From: Synergistaceae bacterium DZ-S4 | Lineage (GTDB): Bacteria > Synergistota > Synergistia > Synergistales > Synergistaceae | Direction of reading: 5' to 3' | Length of the DNA: 64,000 bases | Assembly: GCA_025943965.1 (NCBI GenBank) | Contig: JAPCWD010000005.1 | Coordinates: 1 to 64,000 of the forward strand | Shown here: in pieces, positions 50,262 through 59,868 of the stretch | Layout: each line of letters begins with the position of its first letter | Numbering within the stretch: position 1 is the first letter of the stretch | Program-made: the position numbers and the translations under genes | Notes under the pieces: generated by a model | Told to the model about the DNA's origin: nothing | Seen by the model: only the letters and a program-made list of their open reading frames with translations | Databases searched by the model: none

Positions 50262-51632
50262 ATGGTCAATGATCTTGCTTACAAGGGAAAAAGGCTCTCT
50301 GTGATCGGTGCAGGGGTCAGCGGAAGATCGCTGGCGGAGCTTGCAAAAAAACTGGGAGCGGACGTGTTCGTTTCGGATCTTAATGAGATACCGCAGGAAA
50401 CAGCCGCGGCGTTCGGCTCCACAGGAATAAGGTGGGAATCCGGAGGGAACACTGAAAAACTTCTTGAGGCTGACGAAATAGTTGTAAGCTCGGGCATCCC
50501 GTCTGACATCCCGATCCTGCTTGAGGCATCTTCTAAGGGGATACCTGTCACAAGCGAACTTGACTTCGTATATCCCTTCCTGTCAGGTAAGATAATAGCG
50601 ATAACCGGAAGCAACGGCAAAACGACGACTGCCTCTATGGCGGGCTATTTTCTTGAAAGATCCGGGGCGGTCTCGATGACGGGGGGCAACATCGGCGATC
50701 CCGCAGCGAATGCCGCCTTTATGGATACAGCTTATCTGGTCCTTGAACTGAGCAGTTTCCAGCTCAGCAGGCTTGAGAGGTTCATGTGCGACATCGCCGT
50801 CGTCACCAATCTTGCACCTGATCACATAGACTGGCACGGTTCCTACGGGAAGTATGTAGAAGCCAAGGCGAATGTGATCCGGCGCCTGAAGGATGACGGT
50901 ACGGCCATCTGCCAGAGGAGGGACTGCGAAGCTCTGGGCGTCCCTGAGGGAAGGGACTGCCCCCTGACCTGGGACAGGCCGGATCCCTCAGGAAGGGGCA
51001 TATATCTGGACAGGGAGAGCTCTGCTGCATATTTATGCCCGGATTCCGGCATAGAGCCGATAAAACTTTTTGATTTCGAAGCGGTCAGGCTCCTGGGATC
51101 TCACAATATCGAAAACGCGGCGATGGCAACTGCGGCGCTTGTGCTCCTCGGCCTCAGTCCGGCAGCTCCGGACGTTATCTCCGCATACGAACCTCCGAAG
51201 CACCGCTGCGCATTTGCAGGCATATTCAGGGGGATAACCTTCGTTGACGATTCGAAGGGCACCAATGTTGCAGCAACAGTGACAGCTATGAGTTCCCTTG
51301 ACGGGGACAAGGTAATGATACTTGGCGGCAGGGGCAAGGGCGAGGATTACGCCCCGCTTGCCGAGGCCGTCCTGAAGTACGCCAAAAGCGCGGTGCTCCT
51401 CGGCGAAGAGAAGGGAAAAATCGCCTTGGCTCTCGACGGGGCAGGATTCAAAAATTACTCCGTGGTCTCGACCATGGAAGAGGCTGTGGAAACCGCTTCC
51501 AGAATTGCGGCGCCCGGAGAGACGGTGCTGCTCTCGCCGGCGTGCACCAGCTGGGACATGTACCCAAACTACGGCGCAAGAGGAGACCATTTCTGCCGGA
51601 TCGTAAAAGGGATCATAGAGAGAGATTCATAG
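50262..51632 (+). CDS. murD: UDP-MurNAc-L-Ala:D-Glu ligase MurD
   Basis: The 456-residue protein begins with a Rossmann fold for the UDP part (VIGAGVSGRSLAEL), then the ATP loop AITGSNGKTTTASMAGYF, VLELSSFQL, and TNLAPDHIDWHGSYG. The C-terminal domain has FVDDSKGTN and LLSPACTSWDMYPNYGARGDHF, a MurD hallmark. It adds D-Glu to UDP-MurNAc-L-Ala. GGGGGAGTCGGG precedes the ATG. Confidence 0.95.
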   Translation: MVNDLAYKGKRLSVIGAGVSGRSLAELAKKLGADVFVSDLNEIPQETAAAFGSTGIRWESGGNTEKLLEADEIVVSSGIPSDIPILLEASSKGIPVTSELDFVYPFLSGKIIAITGSNGKTTTASMAGYFLERSGAVSMTGGNIGDPAANAAFMDTAYLVLELSSFQLSRLERFMCDIAVVTNLAPDHIDWHGSYGKYVEAKANVIRRLKDDGTAICQRRDCEALGVPEGRDCPLTWDRPDPSGRGIYLDRESSAAYLCPDSGIEPIKLFDFEAVRLLGSHNIENAAMATAALVLLGLSPAAPDVISAYEPPKHRCAFAGIFRGITFVDDSKGTNVAATVTAMSSLDGDKVMILGGRGKGEDYAPLAEAVLKYAKSAVLLGEEKGKIALALDGAGFKNYSVVSTMEEAVETASRIAAPGETVLLSPACTSWDMYPNYGARGDHFCRIVKGIIERDS

Positions 51633-51635
51633 GCC

Positions 51636-52772
51636 ATGCTGAGAGCGGACGAAATTCGGGAAAATAAGAGGCACTACAGGATCAATCCCTTTATCTGGGT
51701 CATCCCCCTCATATTGAGCGGGGTCGGGATCCTTATGATCACATCCACTACAAGCCCGAACTCATTCACTCAGACCGGAACGCCTTTTCAGATGGGGATA
51801 AAGCAGGCGCAGTGGCTGCTTATAGCACTCTCAGGGATGTTCGTGGTATTTTCCGTCCCCCTGCGTTTCTGGATAAAAATGAGCGCTCCTATACTTATCC
51901 TGACATGGCTGATGAGCTGGCTTCCCCTCATTCCCGGCATAGGGATGAACGTGGGAGGAGCCAGCCGCTGGATAAATGTTCCGGGTTCGTCGATATCCAT
52001 ACAGCCGGGTGAGCTGCTATGCCTTGCTATAGCGCTGCACCTTGCCAAACTGCTTTCAAGGTGGGACAAGGACCCGGGAAAGGCTTTCCTCTCCACGATA
52101 ATGCTGGTGGGTATAGCTGCCCTGCCGCTTTCACTGCAGCCCGACCTCGGTACAATAATACTGATCTTTTTGGTATCGATGGGGATGTATGTGGAGAGGA
52201 TAGGATGGAAGTGGCCCGTTATCGCAGGAGGATTGCTGGGGGGCCTCATATTTCCCCTGCTGATATTCCTTGAACCTTACAGGATGAGAAGGGTCGCGGC
52301 GTTCATGGATCCCTGGAGCGACCCACTTGACAAGGGTTTTCAGGCGATACAGGGGCTGATAGCATTTGCAAACGGAGGCTTCTGGGGAACGGGGCTCGGA
52401 CACGGTTTTCAGAAGCTCAACTACCTTCCTGCCGCTTATACGGACTTCATCTATGCCGCGATAGGCGAAGAGCTGGGACTGATGGGGACACTGGGCGTGA
52501 TAGGACTTTTTGCCTTCTGGGTCAGCCAGACCAGGATGGTCTATTACAGGGTCCCTGACGGCTTCAAGTCGTCGCTCACATGGGGGGTCACCCTGACTGT
52601 GATCCTGCCTCTGGTGATAAATGTGGCAGGAGTTACAAAGCTGATACCCCTGACGGGGATGCCTCTTCCTTTTATCAGTTACGGAGGCACCTCGCTGCTG
52701 ACTATGTGGTCAAGGATCGGGATAATGCTGCGGCTGGAAAAAGAGAGCTACGGCAGGGAGGAGAGGCCATGA
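51636..52772 (+). CDS. ftsW: Septal glycosyltransferase FtsW (SEDS family)
   Basis: The 378-residue SEDS protein has about ten membrane spans. It carries GGASRWINVPGSSISIQPGE, LSLQPDLGTIILIF with the catalytic Asp region, WSDPLDKGFQAIQGLIAFANGGFWGTGLG and LPLPFISYGGTSLLTMW. It polymerises lipid II into glycan at the septum with FtsI. It overlaps murG by 4 bp (ATGA). RodA is the alternative, but the location between murD and murG supports FtsW. Confidence 0.9.
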   Translation: MLRADEIRENKRHYRINPFIWVIPLILSGVGILMITSTTSPNSFTQTGTPFQMGIKQAQWLLIALSGMFVVFSVPLRFWIKMSAPILILTWLMSWLPLIPGIGMNVGGASRWINVPGSSISIQPGELLCLAIALHLAKLLSRWDKDPGKAFLSTIMLVGIAALPLSLQPDLGTIILIFLVSMGMYVERIGWKWPVIAGGLLGGLIFPLLIFLEPYRMRRVAAFMDPWSDPLDKGFQAIQGLIAFANGGFWGTGLGHGFQKLNYLPAAYTDFIYAAIGEELGLMGTLGVIGLFAFWVSQTRMVYYRVPDGFKSSLTWGVTLTVILPLVINVAGVTKLIPLTGMPLPFISYGGTSLLTMWSRIGIMLRLEKESYGREERP

Positions 52773-53839
52773 CCGGCAAACTGATCCTGGCGGCGGGAGG
52801 GACCGGAGGCCACATCTGGCCGGCCATATCTTTCGGCCGGTGGGTCGGCAGAAACAAGCCGGATGTCTCTGTATCGTACATCTGCGGCAGGCGTCCGCTT
52901 GAGCTCGAAATATATGCCTCCGCAGGGATAGAGCCGTACCGGCTTAATATTGACGGATCTCCGCTTTCGGGAGAAGGACTTGACAGGCTGAAGCGTACCT
53001 GGGGCCAGTTCACTGCGCTCAGGGAATCCGCGGCTTTCATCAGGTCCGAGTCGCCGGACTTCGTGCTTCTCTTCGGAGGGTATGTGACCTTCCCTGTACT
53101 CCTCGCATCCAGAATGCTGAGGATCCCGTCGGCGGTGCACGAGCAGAACGCGTACGCCGGAAAGGTAACGAGGATAGCGTCACGAATGGGCGTCGAGATA
53201 TTCTCAGGCTGGAGGGAATGTCTTCCACTGCCCGCCTCAAAATACACGAGGATAGGAGTTCCGGTGAGGGAGTTTGATCTGTTGCCGCGTGAAAAGGCAT
53301 GGTCGGAACTCGGACTGCCGGGGGAACTCCCGGATGGGCCGAAGGCCCTGGTATTTTCAGGATCTCTGGGCAGTGCCACGATAAAGGATCTTGTCCTGGA
53401 GGCAGCATCAAAAGAAGAGTTTTCATCATGGACCTTTATCATACCTGCCGTATCGGAAGAAACGGAAAAGGCAAAGGATAATGTATTCCTTCTTCCGAAA
53501 GTCTGGAAGACCGAGCTGCTTTACAGCCTTGCGGACATTGCTGTCGTAAGGGGCGGAGGATCGACGCTGACCGAGGTCTCGGTCCTCGGGATCCCGTCGC
53601 TCGTGATACCATGGGAAGGTGCCGCAGATGATCACCAGTATCACAATGCGGTTTCGTTCTCCTCGGAAAACAGGGGCGTTATCTGGAACGGCAGGGGAGC
53701 CGGCGAAGCTTTTGCTAAAAACATCATGAGACTGTATGATATCCTCTTGGATGAAAAGGACAACAGGAAAGAAGAAAGGCACAACGGCGCCGGACAGATC
53801 TGCGGAGACCTGTGGCTTGCGGTCTCTTCCTATTTTTGA
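52769..53839 (+). CDS. murG: Lipid II synthase MurG
   Basis: The 356-residue glycosyltransferase begins at 52769, MTGKLILAAGGTGGHIWPAI, whose GGTGGHxxPA loop binds the lipid I diphosphate. It continues with LLFGGYVTFPVLLAS, AVHEQNAYAGKVTRI, and the nucleotide site VRGGGSTLTEVSVLGIPSLVIPW. It adds GlcNAc to lipid I at the cytoplasmic membrane face. The start is fixed by GGAGAGGCC and the ATGA overlap with ftsW; the longer frame from 52580 lies within ftsW. The C-terminus is slightly diverged from typical copies. Confidence 0.93.
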   Translation: MTGKLILAAGGTGGHIWPAISFGRWVGRNKPDVSVSYICGRRPLELEIYASAGIEPYRLNIDGSPLSGEGLDRLKRTWGQFTALRESAAFIRSESPDFVLLFGGYVTFPVLLASRMLRIPSAVHEQNAYAGKVTRIASRMGVEIFSGWRECLPLPASKYTRIGVPVREFDLLPREKAWSELGLPGELPDGPKALVFSGSLGSATIKDLVLEAASKEEFSSWTFIIPAVSEETEKAKDNVFLLPKVWKTELLYSLADIAVVRGGGSTLTEVSVLGIPSLVIPWEGAADDHQYHNAVSFSSENRGVIWNGRGAGEAFAKNIMRLYDILLDEKDNRKEERHNGAGQICGDLWLAVSSYF

Positions 53840-53853
53840 AAGGAGAGTTTTTA

Positions 53854-55284
53854 TTGGCAACTGTTACTGACAAAGATCTTAAGACGAAAAATATCCACCT
53901 GATGGGGATAGGCGGAGCAGGAATGAGCGGCCTGGCCATCCTGCTTGACCAGATCGGCGCCAGAGTATCCGGCTGTGACATGATACAGACCTCATACATG
54001 AAGAGCCTGAAAAAGAGGAATATCCCCATCGAGATGGGACACGACGCAAAACATATAGATGATTTCATGCCCAATATCCTCGTCTATTCAAGCGCGATCC
54101 CCCAGGATCACTCTGAGATACTTAAGGCCTGGCAGCAGGGAATAACAGTCTCGCGCAGGGCAGAGATACTCAGCCTCATCTTCAACTCAAGGAGGGGTGT
54201 CGGGATAGCCGGTACACACGGCAAGACGACTACATCCTCAATGATCTCGCTGATCGCAGAGCTTGCAGACACGGATCCTACCGTTGCCATAGGCGGCGAG
54301 CTGGCTGACATAGGAACGAACGCCAAACTGGGACAGGGTGAATATATGGTCGCAGAGCTTGATGAAAGCGACCGCTCCTTCGTATATTTCCACCCGGAGA
54401 TCGCAGTCATAACAAATATCGACTGGGACCACAGGGATCACTACATGACATTCAAGTCGGTCACGGACGCTTTTGCGGAGTTCCTGGCACACAGGAAAGA
54501 GGGCGGGAAAAGCATCGTCTGCATGGAAGACCCCGGAGTCAACACGCTCTGTTCAGATTACGGCATTTCTGACGGGACGATCACGTACGGATGGGGGACA
54601 GGCTGGGACTGGGGAGCCACTGAGGTGTGCCACAACAACGGCGGAGGTGTCTCATACACACTTAACCGGAACGGAGAGCGGGCAGGCAGGGTCGTGCTTG
54701 CCGTATCGGGCGAACACAACGTGCTGAATTCCCTTGCTGCCTGCGCTGCGGCTCATGAAATGGGCATACGGGACGAAAATGTCAGGGCGGCACTTGCCGG
54801 GTTCAAAGGGGCAAAACGCAGGCTCCAGAAGATGGGAGAGGTCGGGGATATCCTGGTTTACGACGACTACGGGCACCATCCCAGCGAGATCTGCGCGACG
54901 CTCAGCACCGTCCGTAAAATTTTTCCGAAACGAAGGCTGGTTACGGTCTTCCAGCCCCACCGCTTCAGCAGGACCGCGGCGCTGTACAAGGAGTTCGCCG
55001 ATGCGCTCTCGCTGGCGGACAGGGCTTTCATCCTTCCTGTTTACGGATCTGACGAGATGCCGATAGAAGGGGTCTCGTCCAAGATGATCTTCGACGCGGC
55101 GTCCGAGGACAACAGGGCGCATTATGAACTCTCAGGCAACTTCGATGACCTGGTCCGTTCCGTCTGCTCAACAGCGAGGAGCGGCGACGTGATCCTTACT
55201 ATAGGAGCGGGAAGTGTCGGCACCCTAGGCAAAAAAATATGCGAGACCCTCGAACTCATGAGCAAAGAAGAGGGGAAAGAGTGA
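53854..55284 (+). CDS. murC: UDP-MurNAc:L-Ala ligase MurC
   Basis: The 476-residue protein has HLMGIGGAGMSGLAIL at the N-terminus, the ATP loop GIAGTHGKTTTSSMISL, ITNIDWDHRDHYM, and a C-terminal domain with VYDDYGHHPSEI and FQPHRFSRTAAL. It joins L-Ala to UDP-MurNAc, the first step of the stem peptide. The start is a TTG at 53854, preceded by AAAGGAGAG at 6-7 bp; the ATG at 53812 lies inside murG. It is 1 bp from murB. Confidence 0.93.
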   Translation: MATVTDKDLKTKNIHLMGIGGAGMSGLAILLDQIGARVSGCDMIQTSYMKSLKKRNIPIEMGHDAKHIDDFMPNILVYSSAIPQDHSEILKAWQQGITVSRRAEILSLIFNSRRGVGIAGTHGKTTTSSMISLIAELADTDPTVAIGGELADIGTNAKLGQGEYMVAELDESDRSFVYFHPEIAVITNIDWDHRDHYMTFKSVTDAFAEFLAHRKEGGKSIVCMEDPGVNTLCSDYGISDGTITYGWGTGWDWGATEVCHNNGGGVSYTLNRNGERAGRVVLAVSGEHNVLNSLAACAAAHEMGIRDENVRAALAGFKGAKRRLQKMGEVGDILVYDDYGHHPSEICATLSTVRKIFPKRRLVTVFQPHRFSRTAALYKEFADALSLADRAFILPVYGSDEMPIEGVSSKMIFDAASEDNRAHYELSGNFDDLVRSVCSTARSGDVILTIGAGSVGTLGKKICETLELMSKEEGKE

Positions 55285-55285
55285 T

Positions 55286-56170
55286 TTGGCGAAAGATCAT
55301 CCTCTCAGGGACCTTAATACATGGGGAGTCGGCGGCACATGCAGCACATTTGACGCGCCGGTGACCGCGGAAGAGGCTTACTCGGCAGTTGCGGCGTCGC
55401 TTAAACGAGATCTGCCTCTCTATGTTCTTGGAGGGGGATCCAACGTACTTGTATCCGACGGGCAGATAAAGGCCTCGGTCATACATACCGGAAGGCTTGA
55501 TTTCATAAAGATCAGGAGCAATGCCGACGGCAAAAGTGCGGAGATCGAAGCAGGAGCAGGCGTACATGTAAAAAAACTGCTTTCCATAGCGATGAGCAAA
55601 GGGTTCGGCGGGCTTGAGTTCCTTACCGGCATTCCGGGAACTCTGGGCGGAGCGATCTGGGGAAATGCCGGAGCCGACGGCACAGGATTCGGCGGTCTTG
55701 TGAAGGAGGCATCCGCGGTCGGCCGCGACGGCCGGGCAATAAGGCTTGCGAAGAATGATTTCCACTGGAAGTACCGAGCCTGCCCCCTGGACGAAAGCCT
55801 GATAGTGCTTGTTGCATCGTGTGTGATATCTTTGAAAATGGAGAACAGGTCAGATATTTTTGACAGGATCAAAAAGTACGCCGCCATGAAAAAGGGTCAG
55901 CCGCTCGGAAGAAAGACGGCGGGATGCGTATTCAAGAACCCGGAGGGAACATCTGCCGGCCTCCTGCTGGACAGATCAGGCTGCAAGGGGATGAGGGTCG
56001 GAGGAGCAGTGGTCTCGCGCTCTCACGCAAATTTCATTGAAAACGAAGGCAATGCCACATCCCGGGATATATTTGAACTATGCGAGCTTTGCAGGGAGAT
56101 GGTGTACAGGGATCACGGGGTATATCTGGAATATGAAATTAAATTTCTGGGCAGTTTCGAAAAGGACTAA
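55286..56170 (+). CDS. murB: UDP-N-acetylenolpyruvoylglucosamine reductase MurB
   Basis: The 294-residue flavoenzyme has NTWGVGGTCS at the N-terminus, VLGGGSNVLVSDG for FAD binding, GLEFLTGIPGTLGGAIWGNAGA, and QPLGRKTAGCVFKNPEGTSAGLLLD carrying the active Ser/Cys region and SHANFIEN near the end. It reduces the enolpyruvyl group to give UDP-MurNAc. It starts with TTG at 55286 after GAGGGGAAAG and overlaps the ftsQ-like gene by 38 bp. Type I versus II cannot be settled by eye, but the short length fits type II. Confidence 0.93.
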   Translation: MAKDHPLRDLNTWGVGGTCSTFDAPVTAEEAYSAVAASLKRDLPLYVLGGGSNVLVSDGQIKASVIHTGRLDFIKIRSNADGKSAEIEAGAGVHVKKLLSIAMSKGFGGLEFLTGIPGTLGGAIWGNAGADGTGFGGLVKEASAVGRDGRAIRLAKNDFHWKYRACPLDESLIVLVASCVISLKMENRSDIFDRIKKYAAMKKGQPLGRKTAGCVFKNPEGTSAGLLLDRSGCKGMRVGGAVVSRSHANFIENEGNATSRDIFELCELCREMVYRDHGVYLEYEIKFLGSFEKD

Positions 56171-56954
56171 AAAGAGACTTAAGCTTTTTTTTGTTATCAT
56201 GTCTCTGTCCGGCGGAATGCTTGCGGCTGCAGAGGCCAGATATGCCGTTCTCAGGCTTTACGGTATAGAGATAGACCCAAGGGGGATACTCTCCGAACAG
56301 GTGGTCTGGGGGACTGTAAAGCCCAGTCAGGAAAAGGTATGGATCCTGTTCTGGCTGTCAAAAGAGGAATACTGCAGGAACATTGAGGCATATTACCCTG
56401 TGAACCTGCGGATGGAACTTTCGGGATGGGGAAAATTCAGGCTTGAAGTCCTTCCTCTCGAGGCAGCGTTCAGGATGTACTGGGGCGGAAGGTTCTGGTA
56501 TGTTTCGGCAGACGGGAGGATGTGGCTGAGTTCGCTCAGGGAGAATTCCTTCACATCTTCGGAAAAGGCGGACGCACTTCCGATGCTCTCCTGGTCGACG
56601 GACAGGGAGACACCTGCAGATCTTTCAGACGAACACGGCAACGTCTTTCATTCCAGCCTTCCGTTGCAGAAGATAAAACTCTGGCATGAAAACCTGAAAG
56701 CTTTGGGCTGGTCGGAGAGGGTGAAATTCATCCAGGCGGGCTTCAGGGAAGGCAATAATGTCGTAAGGCTGATCTTTTACGGTCCTGACGGCGGCAACGG
56801 GGCGAACATAATGCTTCCCGACGATCCCGGAGAATGGCAGACGTCGGGACTGGCAATCAAAAAGATCTATCCCGATCTATCTAAGATTTCCCCGGATGTC
56901 TTGATCGACGCCACATATAAAGATAAAATTCTTGTGAAAAATAAGGTACAATAA
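56133..56954 (+). CDS. ftsQ: FtsQ/DivIB-like division protein
   Basis: The 273-residue protein has a short basic cytoplasmic start (MKLNFWAVSKRTKKRLKLFF), one membrane span (about 18-35), then a periplasmic part. Unlike textbook FtsQ, the POTRA region is weakly conserved, but FRLEVLPLEAAFRMYWGGRFWYVSADGRMW resembles the FtsQ beta domain. The role as a septal scaffold is inferred from its place between murB and ftsA. The ATG at 56133 lies inside murB; the ribosome site is poor. Assigned with moderate confidence. Confidence 0.75.
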   Translation: MKLNFWAVSKRTKKRLKLFFVIMSLSGGMLAAAEARYAVLRLYGIEIDPRGILSEQVVWGTVKPSQEKVWILFWLSKEEYCRNIEAYYPVNLRMELSGWGKFRLEVLPLEAAFRMYWGGRFWYVSADGRMWLSSLRENSFTSSEKADALPMLSWSTDRETPADLSDEHGNVFHSSLPLQKIKLWHENLKALGWSERVKFIQAGFREGNNVVRLIFYGPDGGNGANIMLPDDPGEWQTSGLAIKKIYPDLSKISPDVLIDATYKDKILVKNKVQ

Positions 56955-56997
56955 GTCTTGAAAAATGTTTCTCATCTAAAGAGAGGGGGCTATTTGA

Positions 56998-58353
56998 TTG
57001 TTTAGGAAAGCCTCAGGTTATCCATCAGATCGTGAGCCTGAACTCCTTGCCGGACTTGACCTCGGAACAAGCAAGGTCACCGTTGTTGTCGCGGAAAGGG
57101 AACCGGGGAGCGAGGAAGCTCAGATCATCGGTGTTGGACAGGCTCCGTCAAATGGTATCAGGAAGGGACTCATAGTTAATCTTGACCAGGCTGTCAGGTC
57201 TGTAAGGCAGGCTGTCAGCGATGCGCAGAATATGGTCGGCCAGGATATCACAGAAGTTACCGTGGCTTTTGGCGGCGGAGAAGTCACTAGTATAAGAACT
57301 AAGGGGATGGTATCCCTCGGCCGGACGCCCCGCCCGGTAATGCAGCTGGACATCGAAAGAGTCATTGAGGCTGCTCAGGCGGATGTCGCCGTGCCGGCGA
57401 ACCAGAGCATTCTGCACACTATCCCGGTAGAGTATTCCCTCGATGGCAATGTCGGCATAGATGACCCTCTGGGCATGACTGCCATCAGGCTGGATATACA
57501 GCTGCAATCGGTAATAGTCCCTACATCCACCATCCAGAACGTTATGAACTGCGTTGACAAGGCGGGACTTGATGTTGCCGGACTGGTGCTGAAGCCGCTT
57601 GCCTCGGCACTGGGAGTCATCTCGCCCGAAGAGGCCCTTGCGGGAGCCGTCGTCATAGACATAGGCGGCGGGACCACCGGAGTGGCTGTATTCTCTGACG
57701 GAAGGCCGAAGCACCTTGGCCTGATCTCGGTCGGCGGAGACCACATAACAAACGACATAGGAAGCGTTCTGAAGCTGCCCCTCAATAAATCCGAAGAGCT
57801 GAAGAGGGAGATCTCCGTATTCACAGCACCCGAAGACCCTTCTGAGACTGTCGATTTCGTATACAACGGCAGGAACTACAGCATATCCAAAAATGACCTC
57901 CACGAAATAGTAAGGTGCCGGATCGAGGAGCTCTGCGACATGCTGGTCCGTCCCCAGATCAAGGCAGCGGGCATCCCGATGCTTCCGGCAGGGATCATTC
58001 TTACCGGGGGCGTATCAAAGACCGAGGGGATCGATGCATTTGTACTTGACATAATGGACCTTCCCTCCAGAGTATCGTCGCCCATAGACGCGAACAGGAT
58101 GCCCCCCGGGAGGAACACGCAGGAATATGCGGCCGCAGCGGGCATCATCCGTTATATCGCGGAACGTGAGAGGGACCCCTTCCGTTACCTTGACAATCCG
58201 CTTATCAGAGGCGTATCCGCCGACGACGGAGGCAGACCTTCCATAGTGCCTGAAACGAGAGTCAGGATCAGGCTGGATGAGAATAACAAGGTTTCCGGCC
58301 CCGGCTTCAATCCGCTTGAAGGGATCAAAAATGCCTTCAAGGACCTTTTTTAG
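56998..58353 (+). CDS. ftsA: Cell-division actin-like protein FtsA
   Basis: The 451-residue protein has the actin-fold motifs AGLDLGTSKVTVVV (phosphate 1), VVIDIGGGTTGVAVFSDG (phosphate 2) and GIILTGGVSKTEGI (adenosine). The subdomain 1C is present (VTVAFGGGEV, SIRTKGMVSL). A C-terminal amphipathic tail (FNPLEGIKNAFKDLF) would tether it and FtsZ to the membrane. The start is TTG at 56998 preceded by GAGAGGGGG; no ATG alternative is close. It precedes ftsZ by 34 bp. Confidence 0.93.
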   Translation: MFRKASGYPSDREPELLAGLDLGTSKVTVVVAEREPGSEEAQIIGVGQAPSNGIRKGLIVNLDQAVRSVRQAVSDAQNMVGQDITEVTVAFGGGEVTSIRTKGMVSLGRTPRPVMQLDIERVIEAAQADVAVPANQSILHTIPVEYSLDGNVGIDDPLGMTAIRLDIQLQSVIVPTSTIQNVMNCVDKAGLDVAGLVLKPLASALGVISPEEALAGAVVIDIGGGTTGVAVFSDGRPKHLGLISVGGDHITNDIGSVLKLPLNKSEELKREISVFTAPEDPSETVDFVYNGRNYSISKNDLHEIVRCRIEELCDMLVRPQIKAAGIPMLPAGIILTGGVSKTEGIDAFVLDIMDLPSRVSSPIDANRMPPGRNTQEYAAAAGIIRYIAERERDPFRYLDNPLIRGVSADDGGRPSIVPETRVRIRLDENNKVSGPGFNPLEGIKNAFKDLF

Positions 58354-58387
58354 ACATCGACCCTGAGTGACCGAAGGGGGATTTACT

Positions 58388-59800
58388 GTGGCCGATATGA
58401 CTGAAATATTCCAGCTGGACAAATCAAACTACCCGACAAGAGAAGTAATAAAGGTAGTCGGCGTGGGAGGTGCGGGCAACAACGCGCTCAACCACATAAT
58501 AAGGGGCGGACTGAACGGAGTGGAGTTCATCGCCGCAAATACCGACATGGCGCATCTTGAGCTCTCCGAGGCGCAGAACAGGATCATTCTGGGCAAGGAA
58601 CTGACGAAGGGGCTGGGCGCAGGTTCCGACCCGGAGATCGGCTTCAAGTCCGCTCAGGAATCGAGAGAAGAGATAAGAGCCGCCGTTGAAGGTGCCGACA
58701 TGGTCTTCATAGCAGCGGGAATGGGAGGGGGCACCGGTACCGGGGCCGCTCCCGTGATAGCTTCCGTTGCAAAAGAGGCTGATGCGCTGGTCGTTGCTGT
58801 TGTAACACTTCCTTTCTCATTTGAGGGCAAGCGCCGCGTAAGCCAGGCCAACCTTGGCATAACGCAGCTGAAGGACAAGGTCGACGCGCTGATAATGATA
58901 CCGAACGACAGGCTGCTGAGCGTAACCGAGAAGAAGACCACCATAAACGATGCTTTCAGGATAGCTGACGGCGTCCTCCATCAGGCTGTACAGGGCGTCA
59001 CTGACCTCATCCTTCGCCCGGGCCTCGTCAACGTCGACTTTGCGGATGTGAAGACGATAATGTCAAACGCCGGCTCGGCGATCATGGGAATAGGGGAAGG
59101 CTACGGCGAAAAGCGCGCAGCCACCGCTGCATACAACGCTATAAACAGTCCTCTGATGGACACGGACATGAGCGGAGCAAAGGGCATCCTCTTCAACATC
59201 ACCGGAGGGGCGAATGTGGGGATACATGAGATAAACGAGGCGACAAAGATCATAACCGAAGCTGCGGATGAAAATGCGTTCATCATCTGGGGACATGTGT
59301 TCGATCCCGAAATGGATGACTCTATACAGATCACCGTTATTGCGACAGGATTTGACGGCCAGGGCAAAAAAGAAGTTCATGCCGACCCGGGCTTTTCAAA
59401 GAAAGTAGACATATCTGCAGTGAAGCACCTGAAAGCTTTCAGCTCCGGCAGGACCGCGGCACAGCCTCATATCCAGCAGACTGCGGCCAACGCTGACAAG
59501 GGATCGGCACAGAGAGTCTTTTCCGCTTCGGCTTCCCAGGAGACAGCAGTGGAAAAGTTTGCGGCATCCAGCGACGAGAGCTTTATGAAAGAATCGAAGA
59601 GATCGGTCCCCGAAGAGAATAAACAGCGTCAGAACCTTATCTCTCCGCAGGAACAGGATACCCCGACCGTAATGAGGATCGCAAGGGCTGCTCCCTCACA
59701 GACCGGACAGATCCAGGACGAGGACATGTTCAAAGGGAGCGGCGCTCCCGTAGACCAGTTCGACGTACCCGCTTACTTAAGGCGGAGGCGCGGATCCTGA
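58388..59800 (+). CDS. ftsZ: Cell-division GTPase FtsZ
   Basis: The 470-residue protein has the tubulin signature GMGGGTGTGAAPV, preceded by VVGVGGAGNNALNHII and followed by NVDFADVKTIMSN. After the GTPase core there is a long variable linker (about 330-440, rich in Ser, Gln and Lys) and the conserved tail FDVPAYLRRRRG that binds FtsA and others. It assembles the Z ring. The start is the GTG at 58388 with GAAGGGGGAT upstream. It is longer than E. coli FtsZ because of the linker. Confidence 0.95.
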   Translation: MADMTEIFQLDKSNYPTREVIKVVGVGGAGNNALNHIIRGGLNGVEFIAANTDMAHLELSEAQNRIILGKELTKGLGAGSDPEIGFKSAQESREEIRAAVEGADMVFIAAGMGGGTGTGAAPVIASVAKEADALVVAVVTLPFSFEGKRRVSQANLGITQLKDKVDALIMIPNDRLLSVTEKKTTINDAFRIADGVLHQAVQGVTDLILRPGLVNVDFADVKTIMSNAGSAIMGIGEGYGEKRAATAAYNAINSPLMDTDMSGAKGILFNITGGANVGIHEINEATKIITEAADENAFIIWGHVFDPEMDDSIQITVIATGFDGQGKKEVHADPGFSKKVDISAVKHLKAFSSGRTAAQPHIQQTAANADKGSAQRVFSASASQETAVEKFAASSDESFMKESKRSVPEENKQRQNLISPQEQDTPTVMRIARAAPSQTGQIQDEDMFKGSGAPVDQFDVPAYLRRRRGS

Positions 59801-59868
59801 AAAGGAAAAGGGAAGCAGGCTCTTGCACAGGGAAGATCACCGCATGGCAGAGCTGGAAAGAATATCGC

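Noticed and set aside
52580..52768. N-terminal extension of murG
   Set aside because: It lies entirely inside ftsW; the ATGA overlap and GGAGAGG fix the start at 52769.
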